Shown one piece after another: positions 1 to 10,266 of a DNA stretch of 33,500 nucleotides (positions within the stretch are counted from its first letter, which is position 1; each line of letters opens with the position of its first letter). A model generated the notes under the pieces. That model made no database searches. It was not told the origin of the DNA and was given only the letters and a program-made list of their open reading frames with translations. The position numbers and the translations under genes were made by a program. This stretch comes from Pleurobrachia bachei (lineage: Eukaryota; Ctenophora; Tentaculata; Cydippida; Pleurobrachiidae): contig AVPN01000051.1 in assembly GCA_000695325.1 (NCBI GenBank), positions 18,140 through 51,639 of the forward strand. Direction: 5' to 3'.

Positions 1-386
1 AATGTGACCTTATTTTCAGCCTGATGATGTCGATGTTCGACGAAACCGTCGTGTGATTTATTTCCTGCAATAAAATCATTGTCTCAGTTGTCCATATACT
101 ACCATCAACTAATGTCCTGGTAGTCCAGTTTGTACCTCAGTTCGTCAAGGTCTGGGCAGTGTAGTAGCTTGTGTTCGGCGTTCTCTTTGACATTGCATAG
201 TTCGCAGAGGGCAGATTCGGACTTGTCTTTGTGTGAGATGGCACTGTTAAGGTTGTTCTGTCCGGATGTTGCCAGCGTTAAGCTTCTCAGGTGTTGTTTG
301 TTGGTTAATTTCAGTTTCTTGAAGTCTCTGATGAGTTTGTAGAGCAGTGTAGTTTGTCCATTTGGAGTAGGTGCCATGTGTAACAA
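1..386 (-). mobile_element. LINE fragment, C-terminal end of the reverse transcriptase ORF
   Basis: A minus-strand reading frame at 105-386 ends in a tail typical of non-LTR retrotransposon polyproteins. It has a segment SGQNNLNS, then a Cys-His cluster (CELCN followed by EHKLLHCPDL), then a stop. This layout (G.N.LN, C..C, E..H.LL.CP) is found after the RT domain in Jockey/CR1-like LINEs. The catalytic RT core is not visible upstream of it (higher coordinates), so this is a 5'-truncated copy. Bases 1-104 would be its 3' tail. The clade is uncertain. Confidence 0.6.
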
Positions 387-1264
387 AGTTACTGGCTAGG
401 GTGAGATTATCAATTCAACTGAAAACAGTTGAACTGCAAGAGCTCGGCGCCATAAATGAGTTCGGCAAGGACTCTGGTAGGACGGTATGAACAGTATATA
501 GCCAGACTACTTTTGCCCAATGCACTAGTTGGGGAGCTGGTGTTATACTGTTATACCAGGCCGTGAGCGGATTAGAGAAAGGAAGAGAGAAACACACCAC
601 CCGTCCTCCCGTCGAGACAACGGAACTTCACCACACATTCGTCAAATTACAGTTGCTCGGGACATTCATACAACTGGTAAAAACTATAAAACTCTCAACA
701 AACTCACTTTCAACTTTTCTCTGTCATCAACGAATGAGTTGAAAATCAAGAGACACCTGTTGAAATTTCTGGCAGAAATTCAAAATCACCAGGCCAATGC
801 TCTGTGTGCCTGTTTAAATTTGTCTGTCTGTTTGTTGGTGCCTGTTTGTTTGTGCGTTCGTGTGAATATTCCAGGGGTCTGTGGGGTTGTAATGCCGATC
901 TGATAAATGAATTAAAACACCCGTTAGTGGCACGCTGTATGTTCCATGTTCATTTGGAATGCAAAATATTGAAAGTACGGGCTGCGGGAGAGAAAATCGA
1001 AGAAAGTGTGTGACCAATGAATATTTGATAGGGTTGCTACTCCAGTATGATAATCAGACCAGAGCTAGGGGTCACGATATATAATGGTAAGTCTTATTAC
1101 CATGACAAAGAGAGTCCAAAATTCTCCTGTGTAATGTATCTTTCTGACTCTATCTCTGTCTCTTTCTTTATTTTTTTCTTTTCTCAATCTCCTTATAAGC
1201 TTCGAAAACTAAAACTATGTCGTAATTAATACCAAAACACAATTTGTATTGTGTTGGGGTGAAA
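387..1264. other. No supported gene
   Basis: Short open frames exist on both strands (for example + 529-903), but none has a recognisable domain or convincing exon borders. T/C-rich runs lie near 1140-1190. Confidence 0.5.
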
Positions 1265-1441
1265 CATGGTACCAATACAACATGTATTTTTAATTTACCC
1301 TGATGGTCTTTGAGTTGAGCTTGGATGGTATTGTGGCGGGGTTTTGTCTCGGTTCCTTAGGTTTGGTCTGGCAGCATGTTCTCAACCTACTATGTTTTGT
1401 ATTGCGATGACATGGTGCCAATACAACATGTACTTTCAAAT
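1265..1441. repeat. Imperfect direct repeat pair, about 146 bp apart
   Basis: The block acatggtaccaatacaacat near 1265 recurs near 1411 with a one-base change, followed by related T/A-rich sequence. It looks like an old local duplication. No function is apparent. Confidence 0.5.
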
Positions 1442-3235
1442 ATAGCCGAGAACAACTACAAAAGATAATCAAATTTACTCTATCTCACTCCACTTTCTAT
1501 AACATCTCTCTCCCCACTCACTTCTCTTTATCAGTCAGCAACTGTACGTGGTGACAGTACTTTCAACTTATATTTTTTGTTTATCTTTTTAACTTTATCG
1601 GTTGGTATTTTTAGTTTGAAATTGCGTTACGTCAATATAATGTCTCACACACTTGTATACAACTTGAAAAAGATTCAAACATACCCTGGCTTTCAAAGGA
1701 GTTTTTAGAAAATAAAATGCAGTGTGAGCTACACAAACTACACCCCGACTCATCCTAAATAGTAAATTACCATCTTTAAATGATTAAATTTTAGAATTTT
1801 ACTCTCTCCTTTTTCGTTCCTTAGCCTATCTCCAATCATCATTCTTCATTCCCTCTGATTCGCCTATCCTCTCATATTTTGTCTCCATCATCATTTTTAC
1901 TAATTACTAACTCCCTATAAGTCGAAAGAAGGAAACAGGGAGAGAGAGGAAGGGAGAGAGAGAGAGGGATTACTTGATTATTCGTCGCCTCCCTAGAGTT
2001 GAGGGATTGGGAAAATAAAGTTATAGAATTTAGGGTAAGCTAGGGTAATTCGTTACAACAAACACAGGTTATTTTCAGCAGTTCTATCTCTATCTCTATC
2101 TCTATCTCTATCTCTATCTCTATCTCTATCTCTATCTCTATCTCTATCTCTATCTCTCCTTTACTGGCAGCGTGAGCAGGTGCAGTACCTGGTGTGTGAC
2201 ATTTGTAATTTACAAATGTGTCTAAAAGTACACACCCATACACAGTACACACTCTCTCTATGTACCTCTCTATTTCTACCTAATCTAATGTACGGTTCTA
2301 TAACTATACTTTTTATAATTTCACCACTTCTTTTATTTGTTTTATCAAGCTGCTGTATACACTTAGTATACACTTACGCTATATCCAGAAAAGAAAACTT
2401 ACTGTATATGACCTTTTCGAAATTAAAAGAGTGATTTAGAACGAGTTGACCTGTAAGAAAATCCCTTTTGTATAATACAATATTGATCCGCTAGGGTGGA
2501 TTTTTGCGTCACTACTTGGTTTTATAAATTCTCTAGGGATAGTATAATTATTCTTGCAGTACTTCTAGTAGAAGCTATAAATAGAGTCACCCACCCGCCC
2601 CACCCCGCAACTAGAAAAGTTATTGTTCTAGTTTCAATCATTCTCTATCTCTTTCTCTCTGTTATATGAATTGGTACCTCATATCTTTTAGAGCTAACGA
2701 TATCTATTTGATATGGTGAAACAATCGTTCTCTTGAAAAAGTTCTCGTTTCTTTTGTTTATAATATTGTTTATTTAGCTCTCCACAATATTTAATAGAGC
2801 GCTATCAGCAAGATTTATTTCTGACCCGCTATATTATAAAAAACAAGACCATAGCTTGAAGAAAAACGGTTAAAAAATTATAAGATGGCTAGAGATGACA
2901 ATAGTCCAGTGCACTACTAAATTAGCCACCATGTGATAAAAAGAAGAAAAACAAGAAAATAAAAAGGGCAATGAAACATGTAAGTACAACTTTTTGACTT
3001 CGTTCCAGACCATGATCCATTCTCTTCTTTTTTTTATCTCGTATTTTCTCTCCTGAAGACCCCCTTTCTCCTAGAACTGTCTCCCCTCAAATGCTGTACA
3101 TATTGGGCAAGAGGGGTGCCCTGCTCGCAAACCAGCTATTATAACCACACACCCACTGCACATCTCCCTTGATTTGTAACCCCTCTCTGTTATGGTCAAC
3201 CAGCAAATGAGATGAGACACGTGCGTTCACACAGT

Positions 3236-3236
<1 letters not shown>
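1442..3236. other. Intergenic or intronic DNA with simple repeats, no supported gene
   Basis: AT-rich DNA with a GA-rich run at about 1935-1967 and a hexanucleotide (tctatc)n array at 2083-2158 of roughly 12-13 units. Open frames crossing the hexamer array are repeat artefacts (IEIEIE). I see no exon with good borders or homology. Confidence 0.5.
2083..2158. repeat. (TCTATC)n hexanucleotide microsatellite
   Basis: A nearly perfect run of about 12-13 tctatc units. Most other simple repeats in this window are pure CT/GA dinucleotides, so the hexamer is distinctive. Confidence 0.9.

Positions 3237-3270
<34 letters not shown>
3237..3270. repeat. (GA)n microsatellite
   Basis: About 17 perfect ga units, followed by C/T-rich sequence. 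Confidence 0.9.
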
Positions 3271-3272
<2 letters not shown>

Positions 3273-3326
3273 TATCTCTCTCCCTCCCTCCCCCTTCATT
3301 CACACACCCCGCAGGTTCATTCAAAT

Positions 3327-3415
3327 ATAGATATTTTAGATAATTCTCACCCCACCTCCAGATGATTCTCACCCCCACACACCCCCACAGATAATTCTCA
3401 CCCCCCCCCTCACAG
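3327..3415. repeat. Short tandem repeat with growing C tract
   Basis: Three copies of a roughly 25-30 bp unit containing gat(a/g)attctcacccc are arranged in tandem. The C run lengthens in the last copy to nine. Confidence 0.7.
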
Positions 3416-4730
3416 ATTAAAAAGCTCTATGAAGCTCCTGATTCGGTAACCTCAGAGAAAAGCACCCTTTCAAACTCACTCAAATCTTTCACATCTGTCT
3501 TCACATCAGTAAGTTATCACATTTCACCTATATGAAAAAGTTAACCAAATGGCTGTTTTTTATTGCGAAATTTCAAAAGTTATGCATATTTTATTATCCC
3601 ACGCAGTTTTTACAAATTACTCGATCTACATATATTTAGCGCATTATTCGAAGCATCCGTGGCATGTCTCCAACGAGGAAAGAAGGAGAGAAAGAGAAAG
3701 GGAGAGAAAGGTGAGAGGAGATAAATGGATGAATTAGAGAGATAGGGAGGAGTGTTATTGTGTCCTTTCCTTCCGCCTCAGTGAAACCAAAAATATTCCA
3801 CCGGAATCATAATACACACCAACAAAATCACAATAGTTATAAAGGGAGCAGAACTTTGAATTTGTATTCAGATTGAACCCGAAATTCTTGACGCGCTTGA
3901 TCTATGCATGCAGTACTCATTCTGTTTACTAACTGTAGAAATCTCTCTCCTTCTCTCTCGAGAGAGGAAGAGAGAGGAAGAGAGAGGCCCAATGCTCTGT
4001 GAATCTCCCCTTCCTCCTATCCCATTCTCACCAGTTGATTCACAGATGCACTTGGTCTCTTCAGGGCCGGGGCGCGCGAAACTTGACCGCGCGTGAAAAG
4101 AAGCTCTTTATACAATGTCAGCAGCTCTTGTGCGCGTGGCGTGGGAATTTTCGGAAAATCGTACGATCCACAACTGCAGCAGTGAGCTGAGATAGCATGG
4201 AGGGAGAGATAGATATAAAAAGGAAGGGAGTTAAAAGTGAGTAAAGTGAAACTGATAGGGTTCAATAGATAAGACAGTCCCACTTTGAAGTTCTTAGGTT
4301 ATAACTCGAACGACCCGAAATTCGAAAATGAGGTGGCTTCTAGCAACTCTGGTGGGTAACTACTGGGTTATTGGGTGCACTCATACCATTCATTGGAGTT
4401 CTACAATATTTCATTGATCATAAAATAGGACTGGCTAGGAATATGGGGGTTAAATTGATAAGTTCAATCTTACAATCGGGACTTGGTACATTTCCAAATT
4501 CATTTGATTCATTGACAGTTGACACACGCCTATCCTGCCTGGCGCCGCCGACCCGATCTGAGCGCACTGTAAAATGGGGTATACAGCGCATATCATACTT
4601 TGATCAAAATCTCATCAAGAATGAGATAAAAACGTCAATATCTTCGAGGAACGGCAGATAATACCACGTACGGGTGATATCCACTTTTTGTCTTTTTTCT
4701 ATATCCGGTTGTTAGTGCTTGCCAGACGCT
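3416..4730. other. No supported gene; GC-rich patch and inverted CT/GA tract
   Basis: At about 3945-3990 a CT-rich tract meets a GA-rich tract around a central ctcgag, giving an imperfect palindrome. At about 4066-4150 a CpG-rich patch (ggggcgcgcg, gaccgcgcg) stands out from the AT-rich surroundings. This lies 0.7-0.8 kb upstream of the candidate first exon at 4868, so a promoter-associated CpG patch is possible but unproven. Open frames here carry no recognisable domain. Confidence 0.35.
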
Positions 4731-4731
4731 C

Positions 4732-4750
4732 TCCCTCTCTCTCTCTCTCT

Positions 4751-4783
<33 letters not shown>
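4732..4783. repeat. (CT)n microsatellite
   Basis: A long, slightly interrupted ct tract ends about 85 bp before the candidate start codon at 4868. Confidence 0.9.
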
Positions 4784-4787
<4 letters not shown>

Positions 4788-4867
4788 CACCACGCTTACA
4801 TCTCACTTCGTACACACACCTCCTTGTTTATGTGTGAGGAGATCATGACTTGTTGAGAGTACAAAGC

Positions 4868-4998
4868 ATGACTGTGACTAGTCGGAGTAGTCACAAGGGG
4901 AGTAAGACTCTGAAGAATATCAGGAAGTCTCTGTCCTTCATGAACCTTCATCCACTGGTGCAGGATAATGATGCTTCCTCGTCCAGTCATCTAACCAG
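4868..4998 (+). CDS. Candidate 5' coding exon with start codon (disordered N-terminus)
   Basis: Starts at ATG 4868 (residues MTVTSRSSHKGSKTLKNI...) and ends at a donor, ctaaccag|gtatac. It gives 43 codons plus two bases (phase 2). The protein is Ser/Lys-rich with no domain, ending in a run of Ser and HLT. The following candidate exon (6753-6861, copy at 5305-5413) enters exactly in phase 2, so the reading frame continues across the junction. That match is the main support. It may be a first exon of the GRAM-domain gene downstream or of a separate gene. No homology is recognised. Confidence 0.5.
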
Positions 4999-5019
4999 GT
5001 ATACTGAGAGATAATTAGA

Positions 5020-5130
5020 AATTAGTAATTACCTCCGGCTGTAGTAATTAGTAATTACTCCTCGTACTAGGAGTTTAGGATATTTTCAGTTGAGAAATAA
5101 TGTCTTGTCCCTAATTAGTAATTGCTCTTC
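5020..5130. repeat. Degenerate tandem repeats built on taattagtaatt
   Basis: Four copies of (a)attagtaatt with intervening ctcc/gctc and a gg(a/g)gtttagg block, forming a roughly 60-bp imperfect unit. It lies inside the first candidate intron. Confidence 0.6.
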
Positions 5131-5304
5131 AAATTGGGGGTTTAGGGCCTTTTTGCCTTGTGACTGATTAATATAAGATTGAATATGCCAGTAGATACAT
5201 ACCTAATTGTTAGTCATAAGTACCTACATACCTAATGTAAAGGGAGGGTTAGAACATAAAAAACCTAATTGTTAGTATTCATTGACATTATAATTGTTTC
5301 ACAG

Positions 5305-5413
5305 TCAGCTACCCAGCCCTCCAAGTTTGAGGTCTACACAATATGAATCCCTCCCCTCAACCCCAAATTGGATCCCTCCCGAACTGTATCGAGATCTTGC
5401 AAATCAGTAGTCC
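5305..5413 (+). pseudogene. Candidate exon, copy 1, with premature stop
   Basis: Bordered by attgtttcacag and tcc|gtgagt, and 109 nt long like its copy at 6753. In the frame entered from the exon at 4868 it reads QLPSPPSLRS... and then ...RDLANQ followed by TAG (5408-5410), where the other copy has TAT. Including it would end translation two codons before the donor. It is either a decayed duplicate or a stop-containing alternative exon. Confidence 0.5.
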
Positions 5414-6080
5414 GTGAGTTTTTTTTAGAATATCCCTCTTTTTTGCATTCGGAATCAGCAGTCAGCACCAAGGTTGAAAGGTGAGTTAATTTTGAGATTG
5501 GAGCGAAAAGAGCACTCTAAATTCTGAGTTCTATTTTTCATTCTGACAGCCTTTCGTCATTCTCAAGAATATATGTCACTCAAAATCTCTGTGGTGGTTT
5601 CGAGAATATTACTCAAGAATATCGACAGCGACGTGCAGTTGCTGCAAGTTCTGAATTAGCCATTTTTGGTAGCTAGATGACACAATCATGTCACAGGGGT
5701 CCAGGGATACATCAAGTTTGTGCCACTCCTTACTAAATCTGTTGTACAAGCTTTTTAAATCTTTCCTAAGAGTTGCATTTGTTGCCAGTTGCTTTTCTCA
5801 GAAATAAACCTACCAAATATCATTGGGAACAGGATACTTATTATATTGGTTATGATATTGTATTTGTTGATTTGTATTAGTTCAGCAATTTAGTATTCCG
5901 TTTTATTGATGTTAGATAGGTTGTTGGACTGAGTTATTAACTTGAATGATGATGCAAATCATGAGAAATTGGTTCCCATTGATTATAGATTGGTATGTGG
6001 TCAGTTATAATAGATGAGGCGCTTAACAAATGGCTAATGTATCGAGATTCTGCCATTAGTTTCTCAATTATGCGATTTTA

Positions 6081-6112
<32 letters not shown>

Positions 6113-6114
6113 GG

Positions 6115-6330
6115 ACCATATGTACATTGTTCTACCTACCTTTACTCCGCAGGCCCTCCGGGCCCTCAGATCCAACAGGATCCGGGCCCGGGGGATTTAA
6201 CCCTGCTCTCACATGGGACCTTACGGCCCCATGTGGGAGTGGTGCGTGTAGTGGACCGAGAGAGAGAGAGAGTGAAAGAGAGAGAGAGAGAAAAGAGGTG
6301 TTAACTAACAGTGCCGACTGAGAACTCTTC
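6115..6330 (+). mobile_element. LINE-tail-related fragment (copy in duplication 1)
   Basis: A GC-rich patch contains cagatccaacaggatccggg, also found at about 10090 at the end of a recognisable LINE coding fragment. It is followed by an inverted pair, acatggg...ccccatgt, and GA repeats. It is probably a remnant of a related element's 3' region. It recurs at about 7565-7778 in the second duplication copy. Confidence 0.4.
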
Positions 6331-6752
6331 GAGTACCCTTTAGTGTGTTACCCACGTAAAGCACTTTAAATTATAACTTTAGTAGAGAGGTGCAATAACT
6401 TTTAGTAAAGGGGTGCAGCCCAGTCCTTGGTAGCGCCACACCGTCACTTCTCTAGATTTGTTTCATCGCGTTTCGCAAGCGAGTTGTTTAAGGGTGACTG
6501 AGTCACGAAGTCCAATAATCAGCTTGTCCCCACTAGGAGATGGCAATGAGATTATAGTCCATTGGTAATCCCTGTAGTTCATGAGGTTTCTAGGGCCTTT
6601 TTGCCTTGTGACTGATTAATATAAGATTGAATATGCCAGTAGATACATACCTAATTGTTAGTCATAAGTACCTACATACCTAATGTAAAGGGAGGGTTAG
6701 AACATAAAAAACCTAATTGTTAGTATTCATTGACATTATAATTGTTTCACAG

Positions 6753-6861
6753 TCAGCTACCCAGCCCTCCAAGTTTGAGGTCTACACAATATGAATCCCT
6801 CCCCTCAACCCCAAATTGGATCCCTCCCGAACTGTATCGAGATCTTGCAAATCAGTATTCC
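6753..6861 (+). CDS. Candidate internal coding exon (intact copy)
   Basis: Acceptor attgtttcacag|T and donor ttcc|gtgagt, 109 nt. Entered in phase 2 from the exon ending at 4998 it is fully open and leaves in phase 0. It encodes SQLPSPPSLRSTQYESLP, then a segment with WIPPELYRDLANQYS. The consensus borders and phase match support a real exon. The Pro/Ser-rich composition suits a disordered linker, and the WIPPELYRDLA part could be a short helix or docking motif. No family is recognised. Confidence 0.5.
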
Positions 6862-7055
6862 GTGAGTTTTTTTAGAATATCCCTCTTTTTTGCATTCGGA
6901 ATCAGCAGTCAGCACCAAGGTTGAAAGGTGAGTTAATTTTGAGATGGGAGCGAAAAGAGCACTCTAAATTCTGAGTTCTATTTTTCATTCTGACAACCTT
7001 TCGTCATTCTCAAGAATATATGTCACTCAAAATCTCTGTGGTGGTTTCGAGAATA

Positions 7056-7280
7056 TTACTCAAGAATATCGACAGCGACGTGCAGTTGCTGCAAGTTCTG
7101 AATTAGCCATTTTTGGTAGCTAGATGACACAATCATGTCACATTGGTCCAGAGATACATCAAGTTTGTGCCACTCCTTACTAAATCTGTTGTACAAGCTT
7201 TTTAAATCTTTCCTAAGAGTTGCATTATGTTGCCAGTTGCTTTTCTCAGAAATAAACCTACCAAATATCATTGGGAACAT
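7056..7280 (-). other. Unassigned 74-codon open frame on the minus strand
   Basis: Lies inside duplication copy 2 and reads naturally (for example LKSLYNRFSKEWHKLD), but no family is recognised. The matching frame in copy 1 is interrupted by a one-base length difference near 5780, which argues against function. It may be a transposon remnant or chance. Confidence 0.2.
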
Positions 7281-7528
7281 GATACTTATTATATTGGTTA
7301 TGATATTGTATTTGTTGATTTGTATTAGTTCAGCAATTTAGTATTCCGTTTTATTGATGTTAGATAGGTTGTTGGACTGAGTTATTAACTTGAATGATGA
7401 TGCAAATCATGAGAAATTGGTTCCCATTGATTATAGATTGGTATGTGGTCAGTTATAATAGATGAGGCGCTTAACAAATGGCTAATGTATCGAGATTCTG
7501 CCATTAGTTTCTCAATTATGCGATTTTA

Positions 7529-7565
<37 letters not shown>

Positions 7566-8040
7566 CCATATGTACATTGTTCTACCTACCTTTACTCCGC
7601 AGGCCCTCCGGGCCCCAGATCCAACAGGATCCGGGCCCGGGGGATCTAACCCTGCTCTCACATGGGACCTTACGGCCCCATGTGGGAGTGGTGCGTGTAG
7701 TGGACCGAGAGAGAGAGAGAGTGAAAGAGAGAGAGAGAGAAAAGAGGTGTTAACTAACAGTGCCGACTGAGAACTCTTCGAGTACCCTTTAGTGTGTTAC
7801 CCACGTAAAGCACTTTAAATTATAACTTTAGTAGAGAGGTGCAATAACTTTTAGTAAAGGGGTGCAGCCCAGTCCTTGGTAGCGCCACACCGTCACTTCT
7901 CTAGATTTGTTTCATCGCGTTTCGCAAGCGAGTTGTTTAAGGGTGACTGAGTCACGAAGTCCAATAATCAGCTTGTCCCCACTAGGAGATGGCAATGAGA
8001 TTATAGTCCATTGGTAATCCCTGTAGTTCATGAGGTTTCT

Positions 8041-8234
8041 AGGTTTTACAAATAGCTAAGTTATTACATCATAGGTCTTACGGTATATTCGGATCAGGCT
8101 TTGGAACTTCCGAGGGTCACAGTATGAAATTAGTATATGGAGGGGAGTATGTAGGGCGTAGTTCACTTGGGGCGTAGATATATATTGGACATTCGGACAA
8201 ATAATAATAATCCCTGTCAAGCAAGCAAAAGTAG

Positions 8235-8266
<32 letters not shown>

Positions 8267-8283
8267 CTCTCTCTCTCTCTTTT

Positions 8284-8323
<40 letters not shown>

Positions 8324-8959
8324 TCACTCTTCAGTATTCCCTTCTCTGCACTACATATTGCATTGTTCCCTGTGAAATTGACCCACAGGTGTCAAAGCGA
8401 CAAAGCAATCCTTATTTTTTCTACAAATAGAATTGGTGTTCACCAGAGTATACGGCCCAAAGTTTGGCCAAAAGTATGACCCGCAAAACAAACTCTTTTT
8501 GTATACAAGTTCAAGCCTAGGTCTTTTCTCAATTGAACATGGTCCCATACCTGGGTACGTGGGCACAATTATACATGCCATGGCGATGCATGTTACACAA
8601 ATAAAGATATGCACATTGCATTGTAAGAATTATCCCATCTCTAACCTGTCTTGGATGTTTCCTTGCTATGTGTTATAGTGGTGTTTAATTCTTTTTATTT
8701 TCTGAATCGTAAAAATCATGATGTGAGCAGGAGCACTTTCAATTTTTCTGCTTTTTGAGTAAAGTGCACCATCATTACAGAAAAGGTCACTCAAAAACAA
8801 GTGATGTTTGACGTAGTCGTAGAATTTGGATACACTTTGTAGCATTCCAATTCTTTTCCGTAATTTGCTTTGAATAAATCAGCTAGCTTTTGACTCCGAA
8901 CCCGAAAAATATTTGACTGCTACTTTTCTCATAGAAACTAATACTGCTGCTGCAGATGA
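8041..8959. other. Intron or intergenic DNA with long (CT)n tracts
   Basis: CT-rich tracts with interruptions run from about 8236 to 8330 and end in ctcactcttcag, a strong acceptor look-alike. The next 54 bases (8335-8388) are open in phase 0 up to cccacag|gtgtca, a weak donor. No homology supports an exon. The rest holds short unrecognised frames only. Confidence 0.35.
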
Positions 8960-9199
8960 ATGGGTATTATAAAAGGCGGGTGCTCTAACTGTCTGAACAC
9001 AAATCGAAGAATGTCCCTAAGTCCTTCCCCCTTGGAGAATGGCGATGCAGGAGATCCCCTGTCCCGATATAGGTCCTCGTCCCTAGACACCCATCACGAC
9101 CACTATGGTAACCATCTTGGTAACCATGGTAACCGGAGGAAAATACACCGATCAATGCGCCGGAAGAGTATAGATGCCATCACTCTATTCGGAAAAACG
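8960..9199 (+). CDS. Candidate alternative first coding exon (disordered N-terminus)
   Basis: ATG at 8960 is directly preceded in frame by a TGA, so an upstream coding exon cannot read through in this frame. The exon therefore looks like a start exon, possibly with a 5'UTR beginning after ctgctgctgcag at 8955. It runs 80 codons to gaaaaacg|gtgagt and ends in phase 0. The protein opens MGIIKGGCSNCLNTNRRM, has LSPSP and RSSSLD phospho-site-like motifs, a His/Gly/Asn stretch coded by ggtaacca repeats, and a basic end (NRRKIHRSMRRKS). A second in-frame ATG lies at 9011. No domain is recognised. Confidence 0.45.
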
Positions 9200-9520
9200 G
9201 TGAGTACCTACTTGGTCACATAAACCAAGGTGAGTATCTTCTTAATTATAACAGAACACAAACCATATCGGTTAGAATTTTAATTATTTTCGGAGTCAAT
9301 TTATCGGGCAAACGATCATAAAAAAGGCTGCAGGTTTACCAATAAATCTCAATTAACTAATTAATCAATAAATTAATCCTTCGTGGGAGCCTCGTAAATA
9401 ACCCTATGTTGACGAACCTCATTGCACCTCCTTGAAGCGTACTACCACAGATAATTCTTCTGTGTTACCATACACGGTTTAGAATGACTGTTAATGGGGT
9501 GTCCACCATGCATGACATTC
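9200..9520. other. No gene seen
   Basis: AT-rich DNA following the donor at 9200. No supported feature. Confidence 0.4.
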
Positions 9521-9649
9521 TAAAGTGCGTTTCAAGCGACTAGACATGAGATTCCTGGAAATTTAAGTATTGCGTGTTATATTTACTAATACTAAGAGAG
9601 ATCCTGAATTTCCAGAAATCTCAGGTCAAGTCGTTTGAAACGCACTTTA
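9521..9649. mobile_element. Short TA-flanked MITE (Tc1/mariner-like)
   Basis: Inverted repeats of about 42 bp with roughly five mismatches begin aagtgcgtttcaa and end ttgaaacgcactt, each next to a TA dinucleotide (9521-9522 and 9648-9649). Total length is 129 bp with no coding capacity. TA duplication and small size fit a non-autonomous Tc1/mariner-type element. Confidence 0.65.
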
Positions 9650-9659
9650 GTTCTTAACT

Positions 9660-10125
9660 TTGATTAATTTGCCTCATATCCTCTCCGCTAGCGGTGAAAA
9701 AATCGGAAACATCCTCGCTTTGTCCTCCTTTACTGTTACAGATGGACCCTAGCCAGGTCCAATCCCTTGCTTTCATCACGTTATTCCACACCCACATGCT
9801 CTCTTCCCGATCGTTAGGCTGCCAGATGTGTGCGTGGTGACTCACAAGTGGTGAGGCCTGCAAGCCCGACTTGGTTCTTTTGGACAAACGAAAGATAGAG
9901 GCACTTCTCATTTTGCTGTTCCAAAAGACAGGTCAATCTCAGACAGAGAGGTGGAAAAGATCGAGTAGTACCAAGAAGAAGAATATCACGAGAATTTGAG
10001 AGCTCAAAAAGGCCACGGTCATTCCCATCGTGATCGGAGGTCTTGGCGGAGTCAGTCCCCGACTGGAGAAGTACCTGCAGCAGACCCTCAGATCCAACAG
10101 GATCCGGGCCCGAGAGGGAAAATGA
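9660..10125 (+). mobile_element. Degenerate LINE fragment (end of RT polyprotein)
   Basis: Plus-strand pieces match the C-terminal pattern common in non-LTR retrotransposons. At about 9925-9990 the frame reads PKDRSISDREVEKIE, a stop, then YQEEEYHENLRAQK. In another frame at 10003-10125 it reads KKATVIPIVIGGLGG, then VSPRLEKYLQQ. The family pattern (D..V..KE.EKI.KYQ..., then VIPIV.GALG.....LE..L) is well known. At least one stop and one frame change separate the parts, so the copy is dead. Long minus-strand open frames here are shadows. Confidence 0.65.
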
Positions 10126-10266
10126 TAATGACGGTATACTGCCATTAATATATATCAATTCGTATAGGAGACCATCAACAGATCTGTTATAGACATGTCA
10201 GACACGTCAAGATCTAAATGTGAAAGCAAACACGTGTAGAAGTTGGTTTGTAGTGATCAGTATATG

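Larger units (their letters stand above)
5143..6590. repeat. Tandem segmental duplication, copy 1 (about 1448 bp)
   Basis: The segment beginning tagggcctttttgccttg recurs 1448 bp downstream and the two copies align end to end. By eye they differ at roughly a dozen sites (near 99% identity). Each carries one candidate exon, a (GA)n tract and a fragment shared with the LINE piece at 10085. The junctions share only a short taggg-like match. This is either a recent duplication or an assembly product of two haplotypes. Confidence 0.85.
6591..8040. repeat. Tandem segmental duplication, copy 2
   Basis: Second copy of the 5143-6590 segment, ending at catgaggtttctag. It carries the intact version of the duplicated exon (6753-6861), a (GA)n tract at about 7534-7562 and the LINE-related patch at about 7565-7778. 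Confidence 0.85.

Noticed and set aside
2040-2252. Minus-strand ORF with an IEIEIE run
   Set aside because: Pure translation of the (tctatc)n array, with no other coding signal.
8167-8430. Ser/Leu-rich ORF
   Set aside because: Translation of CT tracts. A 54-nt exon-like stretch at 8335-8388 inside it has a weak donor and no homology.
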